A stretch of 64,000 nt of DNA, taken from contig CAZEFW010000031.1 of assembly GCA_964511535.1 (NCBI GenBank), positions 1 through 64,000 of the forward strand, written 5' to 3'. The notes under the pieces were generated by a model. The model was not told the DNA's origin, made no database searches, and worked only from the letters and a program-made list of their open reading frames with translations. Below are positions 59,029 to 64,000 of this stretch, one piece after another. The translations under genes were made by a program, and so were the position numbers. This DNA is from CAZCFB01 sp964511535. GTDB lineage: Bacteria; Myxococcota_A; Polyangia; GCA-2747355; CAZCFB01. Numbering within the stretch: the stretch's first letter is position 1; the number at the start of each line of letters is the position of its first letter.

Positions 59029-61833
59029 TTGTCAGGCGAGGTGCATTTCATCCATTGCCCGCCCTGGGAGCCGGGCGCGCCCAACCTCTCCATAGCCTAC
59101 CTCGCGCAGACCTTGACCGCGGCCGGTCTCGGCTGCCGCACCGTGGATTTGAGCCAGGAGCTGCACCGCCTGGCAAGCCCAGAGCTCCGCACCTCCTGGG
59201 ACATGGGGCACTCCGGTTTCTGGTGGAAGAGCGCCCCGGTGGAGCGCGCCATGCCGCCCGCCCTGCGCCAGCATGTGCACGACGAGGTGAACACCCTGCT
59301 GCAGGAGGCGCCGCTGGCGGTGGGCCTCACCATGCACAACCTGAACACCACCGTGGTCCAGGACCTGGTGGATCTGCTGTGGGATGGCGGCTACCGCGGC
59401 CTGGTGGTGGTTGGGGGGCCGGCCGTTCGCCTGCCGGACGACCGGGGGGTGCCGCGCTTCTTCGGCTTGCCGTGCAGCGACCTGGGCGAGGAGGACGGCG
59501 CCGCGCGCCTGGCGCGCTTCCTGCGCCGGGTGGACGCGTTCGTCTACCGGGAGGGCGAGCTGACCCTGCTCGAGCTGGTGCGGCGGTTCCAGGAGGGCGG
59601 GCGGGACGCGCTGCCCGGGACCCCCGGCGCCCTGGTCATGCAGCAGGGGCTGAGCCTGCCGGTGGTCGCGCGACCCCAGGTTGAGCCGCTGGACGCCCTG
59701 CCCTGGCCCACCTTCGATGACGTCCAGATGGACCGATACGAGGCCGGGCTCCTGCCGCTGCTCTGGAGCAGGGGCTGCCCCAGGTCCTGCTCCATGTGCT
59801 TCCAGCGCTCGCTCTGGCCCGGCTACCGGTACCGGGATCCGGCGCAGGCGGTTGAGGAGATCTCCTTCCTCACCGAGCGCCATGGCGTCTCCCGCTTCCA
59901 CGCCTACGACCAGACCACCAACGGCTCCATCACCTTCGTGGACCTCCTGTGCGCCGGCCTCATCCAGCGGGATCTGCGACCTCACCTCACCGGCAACACC
60001 ATCGTGCGGTCGGCCATGACCCGCGCGCGGCTGGCGCGCATGCGGCGCGCCGGCTTCCGGGACATCATCTTCGGCGTGGAGTCCGGCTCCCCGGGCGTCC
60101 TGCGCCGCATGAACAAGCAGTTCGACGTGCCGCTGGCGGAGCGGGTGCTCGCGGACGCCTCGGGCGCTGGTCTGCGCACCCATGTCAACCTCATGGTCGG
60201 CTTCCCGGGCGAGACCGAGGCGGAGTTCGACGAGACGCTGATGTTCCTGCAGCGCAACCGCCGGGCCATCAGCAGGGTGACCCTGGCCGGCACCACCAAG
60301 ATCTACCCGGAGACCGCCCTGTCCCGCAGGCCGGACGATTTCGGTGTGCTGCCCCATAGCATTGGCGAGTTCGGCGCCCTGGCCGCCTGCTCCGAGTGGC
60401 AGGACCGCAGCGGCCTTGACCAGGCGCTCCGGTTCCAGCGGTTCCAGCGGCTGCACGCCCGGGTGCAGGAGCTCGGCATCCCGATGGAGTACGACCCGGA
60501 GGTGGACGTTCGGCCGGCGGGGCAGCAGCCGATGGATCGGCTTGGGCCGGCGCTGGTCAGCGATGATCCTTTTCGCCGGGAGCAGGCGGCGTCAGCCCTG
60601 GACGACGACCTGAACGAGGAGCTGTTGCCGTACCTCAGGCAGGCCCTCGACGACGACTCGGTGGTGGTGCGCGGGCGGGCGCTCGTGGCCCTGGCCACCC
60701 TGGCGCCGGACGAGGCGTTGCCCCTGGTCCTTCGCCACCGGCGCTCGCCGGTGCGCTACGAGCAGCGCCTCGCCACCGAGGCCCTGTGCAGGGTGGGCGG
60801 CGCCGTGGCCTTCGAGCACCTTGAGCCCTTGCTCGCACAGGACCGCTACGCGGCCCTCGACTGGCGGCTGCGCGAGCAGATGACGCCCCTGCGCCGCGCG
60901 TACGCCCCGCTGGAGGTGCTCATCCATCAGGGGCCAGACGCCCTGGCTCCGGGAGACCTGGCGGGCCTCTTCAGGTTCGCCCCTCGCTGGATCCAGCTTC
61001 GCGCGTTGGGCGCCCTGGCGCGCTGGCCGGAGCATCCGGAGGCGCCGGCGCCGGAGGAGGCCCTGCGCAGGGCCGCGCGGGGGTTGACGAGCGACGCCCC
61101 CGGGGAGGCGAAGGCCGCCGCTGATGCGCTGGCTGCCATGGGCAGCAAGGAGGCGCTCGCGCTGCTCGAGCGGGCCATGCTGGGGGACGCCGGCGAGGCG
61201 CGCTGTTGCGCCATGGCCTCCCTGACCCGTGAGGTCCCCGAGCGTGTCAAGGCGCTGGCCATCGAGATGCTCGCCAGCGGCTCGGAGCAGGATCGGTACA
61301 ACGCCGCGCTGATCATGGCGGATCTGGGCGGGAACCGCGCCTTCGAGCACCTGGAGCCCCTGCTCCGACAGGGCCGCTGGAGCCAGCTCGACGAGGAGCT
61401 GCGCCAGCGGCTGGCGCCGCTTCGCGTCACGTATCGCTGCATCGAGCAGCTGGAGGCCGGGGCGCTGGACCTGCCTGGCGAAGAGGTCCTCGGCCTGCTC
61501 CGGTCCGGGCTACCGTGGATCAGGCTGCGGGCCATCGCGGCAGTGCTGTCATCCGGGCGCGGCGCCACCCTGCCCCGCCAGGGCCCCATCGGCGCAGAGG
61601 TTCCATCCCTGATGGACCTGTACGAGGAAGGGCTGGCCCACCCCGTGCCCGCGGTGGTCCACGCCGCGCTCAAGGCGCTGGTGCTGGATCCGGATCCGCA
61701 GGCGGCAGAGCTGCTTCACCGGTTCCTCAGTCGCTCCGTCCCTGGAGCCCTGCCGCAGGCATGGGTGGAGACCCTGGGCGACGCGCTGGATAGCTGCGCC
61801 GACCGCGCGGAGCCCTTGCCCCGGCGAGCCTGA
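59029..61833 (+). CDS. B12-binding-type radical SAM protein fused to HEAT repeats
   Basis: 934 aa from a TTG at 59029, chosen because AAAGGAGG (59014-59021) is correctly spaced before it; GTG at 59041 is an alternative. The N-terminal cobalamin-binding-like Rossmann domain (about 1-185) is followed by a radical SAM domain with CPRSCSMC (CxxxCxxC) near 250 and GVESGSPGVLRRMNK. From about 500 to the end are many helical HEAT-like repeats (for example ALVALATLAPDEAL and AADALAAMGSKEAL). The substrate is unknown; HEAT arrays suggest docking to a protein or nucleic acid. Confidence 0.92.
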   Translation: MSGEVHFIHCPPWEPGAPNLSIAYLAQTLTAAGLGCRTVDLSQELHRLASPELRTSWDMGHSGFWWKSAPVERAMPPALRQHVHDEVNTLLQEAPLAVGLTMHNLNTTVVQDLVDLLWDGGYRGLVVVGGPAVRLPDDRGVPRFFGLPCSDLGEEDGAARLARFLRRVDAFVYREGELTLLELVRRFQEGGRDALPGTPGALVMQQGLSLPVVARPQVEPLDALPWPTFDDVQMDRYEAGLLPLLWSRGCPRSCSMCFQRSLWPGYRYRDPAQAVEEISFLTERHGVSRFHAYDQTTNGSITFVDLLCAGLIQRDLRPHLTGNTIVRSAMTRARLARMRRAGFRDIIFGVESGSPGVLRRMNKQFDVPLAERVLADASGAGLRTHVNLMVGFPGETEAEFDETLMFLQRNRRAISRVTLAGTTKIYPETALSRRPDDFGVLPHSIGEFGALAACSEWQDRSGLDQALRFQRFQRLHARVQELGIPMEYDPEVDVRPAGQQPMDRLGPALVSDDPFRREQAASALDDDLNEELLPYLRQALDDDSVVVRGRALVALATLAPDEALPLVLRHRRSPVRYEQRLATEALCRVGGAVAFEHLEPLLAQDRYAALDWRLREQMTPLRRAYAPLEVLIHQGPDALAPGDLAGLFRFAPRWIQLRALGALARWPEHPEAPAPEEALRRAARGLTSDAPGEAKAAADALAAMGSKEALALLERAMLGDAGEARCCAMASLTREVPERVKALAIEMLASGSEQDRYNAALIMADLGGNRAFEHLEPLLRQGRWSQLDEELRQRLAPLRVTYRCIEQLEAGALDLPGEEVLGLLRSGLPWIRLRAIAAVLSSGRGATLPRQGPIGAEVPSLMDLYEEGLAHPVPAVVHAALKALVLDPDPQAAELLHRFLSRSVPGALPQAWVETLGDALDSCADRAEPLPRRA

Positions 61834-61935
61834 AGCCTGCCATCCTGGATCAATTGCACACACCGCCTGCCCCGTTCCGGATCAACGCGCCCCGGCCCCC
61901 AAAAAGCAACCGGCTGAAATCACAAGCCCTTCAAC

Positions 61936-61952
61936 CTGGCAACCCCCTTGCA
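61936..61952 (+). promoter_or_regulatory. Sigma-54 promoter for MBL-fold gene
   Basis: CTGGCAACCCCCTTGCA has intact CTGGCA and TTGCA boxes with the correct 10-bp GG-GC spacing. It lies 31 bp before the ATG at 61984, and AAAGGAGG sits just before that start. Confidence 0.75.
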
Positions 61953-61983
61953 TTGCTCCAACCTGCAAACAAAGGAGGTCACC

Positions 61984-62838
61984 ATGCTCGATACCGTTCG
62001 ATTCTGGGGAGTCAGGGGGAGCATCGCGTCGCCGGGACCGCACACCGCGGGGGCCGGCGGCAACACAACTTGCGTGGAGGTGCGCCTCGGTGGGCGGCGC
62101 GTCATCATCGACGCCGGCACCGGGCTGCGGCAGCTCGGGCTTGCACAGCAGGGGGCGCCGCTGGACGCCTGGCTGCTGCTGAGCCACCTGCACTGGGACC
62201 ACATCCAGGGCTTCCCGTTCCTGGCGGCGTTGTTCAACCCGGACACTTGCCTGCGCATCGTCGGCCCCTGCGGCACCCGGCAGGTTCTGGCAACGCAGAT
62301 GTCAGGCCCGAGCTTTCCCGTCCCCCTGCAGCAGGTGCCTGCCCGGCTGGAGTTCACCGAGGTGGAGCCGGGCGAGGAGCTCGACCTGGACGGCGTGGCG
62401 GTGCGCACCGCGCCGCTTAACCACCCGGGCGGCGGCCTGGCCTACCGCCTCGAGCACGGGGAGCGCGCCGTGGTCAACGCGTGTGATACGGAGCACCGAC
62501 CCGACGGCCCGGATCCAGACCTGGCGCCGTTGTGCCAGCAGGCGGATCTCCTGATCCACGACGCCCAGTACCTGCCCGAGGAGTACCCCGAGCGGGTGGG
62601 ATGGGGGCACGCCACCTACGAGGCGGCCGCGGCCCTCGCCCTGCATGCCGGCGTGGAGCGGCTGGTGCTCACGCACCATGATCCAGCCCGGGATGACCTG
62701 GCGCTGGCGCGGCTCGAGCGGGACGCGCGGCAGCTGTTCCCCGGGGCCCGCGCAGCGCGAGAGGGCGACATCCTGGAGCTGGGCGGCTGGGCGGAGACTG
62801 GCAGCCCCGGCGCCGCGGCGGCCAGCGGGGTGAGGTGA
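61984..62838 (+). CDS. Metallo-beta-lactamase-fold hydrolase
   Basis: 284 aa. Zinc motif HLHWDH near residue 75, further ligands in APLNHPGGG and VVNACDTEH, and a C-terminal LTHHDPARDD. The start follows an AAAGGAGG ribosome-binding site. It resembles MBL enzymes annotated as cyclic-nucleotide phosphodiesterase or RNase Z-like hydrolases; the real substrate cannot be told. It is followed by a sigma-54 activator on the same strand. Confidence 0.88.
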   Translation: MLDTVRFWGVRGSIASPGPHTAGAGGNTTCVEVRLGGRRVIIDAGTGLRQLGLAQQGAPLDAWLLLSHLHWDHIQGFPFLAALFNPDTCLRIVGPCGTRQVLATQMSGPSFPVPLQQVPARLEFTEVEPGEELDLDGVAVRTAPLNHPGGGLAYRLEHGERAVVNACDTEHRPDGPDPDLAPLCQQADLLIHDAQYLPEEYPERVGWGHATYEAAAALALHAGVERLVLTHHDPARDDLALARLERDARQLFPGARAAREGDILELGGWAETGSPGAAAASGVR

Positions 62839-62911
62839 AAAGAATTGAAAAGGCACCTGAGCGCCGACCCCGGTTGCCCGCCTCGTCGCGGCCACGTAAC
62901 ATCGAGGGCCG

Positions 62912-64000
62912 ATGACCCTTCGTGATCCTCCGTCAGTGCTGCACTCGGTGGCCGACATGCTCGGCCGCCAGGTGACCACCGACCAGCTGCTCACCGCCAT
63001 GGTGGACCGCGCGGTGCAGGAGGCGGACGCCGAGCGCGGCACCCTCTACCTGGTGGACGGCCTCACCGGCGAGCTGTGCAGCCGCGTGGCGCACCTGCCC
63101 GAGCTGGAGGAGATCCGCCTGCCCGCGGGTCAGGGCATCGCCGGACATGTGGCCAACACGGGCGAGGCGGTGCTCATCGAGGACGTGGAGCAGGACGAGC
63201 ACTTCTTCGCCGGCATCGACGCGCAGACGGGCTTCACCACCCGCAGCATGGCCGCGGTGCCCGTGCTGGATGAGGGCGGCGCCGTGCGCGGCGTGCTCCA
63301 GCTGCTCAACCGGCGCCAGGGCCGCTTCGGCGACCGCCATCTGCTGCTGCTGGAGCAGATGGCGGCCCAGGTGATGGAAGCCCTGGCCCGGACCTCCATG
63401 CGCCCCTGCGGCGATCGCCAGCACGGCGTGCTCCTGGACGGCCCGTTCAACAATATCGTCGGCGAGTCGCCGCTGATGGCGGAGCTGTACCGACGCATCC
63501 TGGCCGCGGCCACCACCGACGCCACGGTGCTCATCCGGGGAGAGACCGGCACCGGCAAGAGCCTGGTGGCCAACGCCATCCATGACAACAGCGACCGGGC
63601 TGGCGGCCCGCTGGTGCACGTGGACTGCACCGCCCTGCCCGCTGGCCTCATCGAGTCGGAGCTGTTCGGCCATGAGCGCGGGGCGTTCACCGGGGCAGAG
63701 CGGCGTGTGCGGGGCAAGTTCGAGCTGGCCAACGGGGGCACGCTGTTGCTGGACGAGATCGGCGACCTGCCCCTGGCGCTCCAGGGCAAGCTGCTGCGGT
63801 TCTTGCAGGACCGAGCCTTCGAGCGCCTCGGCGGCCGCGAGACCCTGCGCGCCGACGTGCGCTTCCTCGCCGCCACCAACGCGGATCTCGCGCGGCTGGT
63901 TCAGGAGGGCAAGTTTCGCCAGGACCTGTACTACAGGATCCGCGTGGTGGAGCTGATGGTCCCGCCCCTGGCCAGCCGGGGCGATGCAGACATCGTGCGG
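62912..64000 (+). CDS. GAF-domain sigma-54-dependent activator, partial (runs off window)
   Basis: 363 codons visible with no stop before the window end. The N-terminal GAF domain (about 18-165) is followed by a sigma-54 AAA+ domain: Walker A GETGTGKS near 210, GAFTGA and LLDEIGDLP, ending inside the region near RVVELMVPPLAS. A C-terminal HTH is expected beyond the edge. GAGGG precedes the ATG. It lies 73 bp after the MBL-fold gene, whose own promoter is sigma-54-like, so it may activate it. Confidence 0.92.
   Translation, partial: MTLRDPPSVLHSVADMLGRQVTTDQLLTAMVDRAVQEADAERGTLYLVDGLTGELCSRVAHLPELEEIRLPAGQGIAGHVANTGEAVLIEDVEQDEHFFAGIDAQTGFTTRSMAAVPVLDEGGAVRGVLQLLNRRQGRFGDRHLLLLEQMAAQVMEALARTSMRPCGDRQHGVLLDGPFNNIVGESPLMAELYRRILAAATTDATVLIRGETGTGKSLVANAIHDNSDRAGGPLVHVDCTALPAGLIESELFGHERGAFTGAERRVRGKFELANGGTLLLDEIGDLPLALQGKLLRFLQDRAFERLGGRETLRADVRFLAATNADLARLVQEGKFRQDLYYRIRVVELMVPPLASRGDADIVR

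Noticed and set aside
62850..62880. GGCACC before the GAF activator
   Set aside because: The 10-bp spacing leads to CC, not GC, so it is not a sigma-54 -12 element.

Overview
The window is about 64 kb of GC-rich, densely coded chromosomal DNA with no rRNA, tRNA, CRISPR array, insertion sequence or phage gene that I can recognise. The gene content points to a Myxococcota or other deltaproteobacterial-grade bacterium. It has many sigma-54 activators, eukaryotic-like Ser/Thr kinases, lipoproteins with Asp/Pro/Gly-rich linkers and cysteine-rich repeats, a MYXO-CTERM-like tail on a secreted protease, and Geobacter/Anaeromyxobacter-style multihaem cytochromes. This assignment is inferred from families; no marker phylogeny was possible.

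Layout. 1-5.4 kb (minus): gltX, a CPBP protease, a membrane glycosyltransferase and an FHA-type sigma-54 activator. 5.5-7.4 kb (plus): two secreted proteins including a matrixin-like protease, then a small membrane protein behind a palindrome. 7.5-15 kb (minus): a cytochrome c maturation block (ccmF, two unknown genes, ccmC, ccmD) followed by a double M16 peptidase. 15.4-29.9 kb: a large electron-transfer island, with a GT-C membrane protein and a PpiC-type foldase inside it. 29.9-36.1 kb: an orphan DNA methyltransferase, a giant kinase-ATPase and PPi-dependent phosphofructokinase. 36.2-41.2 kb (minus): an NapH-like polyferredoxin, a FAD oxidoreductase, an ECF sigma/anti-sigma pair, a deoxynucleoside kinase and a hydrolase. 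41.3-45.7 kb: a GT-C protein, a trypsin-CAP fusion and a DUF819 protein. 45.8-50.7 kb (minus): hisS, a c-di-AMP synthase, prkA and a lipoprotein. 50.8-64 kb: a Ser/Thr kinase, a secreted Cys-rich protein, a PAS kinase, three lipoproteins, a radical SAM-HEAT fusion, a metallo-beta-lactamase-fold enzyme and a GAF sigma-54 activator cut by the window end.

Main system. The 15.4-29.9 kb island carries the parts expected for an electron path from the quinone pool to the outside of the cell: a CbcL-like inner-membrane b/c cytochrome (11 c-haem motifs), a small tetrahaem periplasmic cytochrome, two 13-haem lipoproteins flanking an outer-membrane beta-barrel (a porin-cytochrome arrangement), and an octahaem lipoprotein with a collagen-like linker. 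Beside it lie a histidine kinase whose periplasmic sensor domain carries a CXXCH motif, and an NtrC-type response regulator. Sigma-54 -24/-12 elements sit before three of the cytochrome genes. The response regulator is frameshifted by an exact 8-bp tandem duplication that separates its AAA+ domain from its DNA-binding helix, so the circuit is either switched off here, phase-variable, or affected by a sequence error.

Sigma-54-like promoters also precede the kinase-ATPase, the trypsin-CAP gene and the metallo-beta-lactamase gene, and three sigma-54 activators are encoded in the window, so sigma-54 control is a theme of the whole region.
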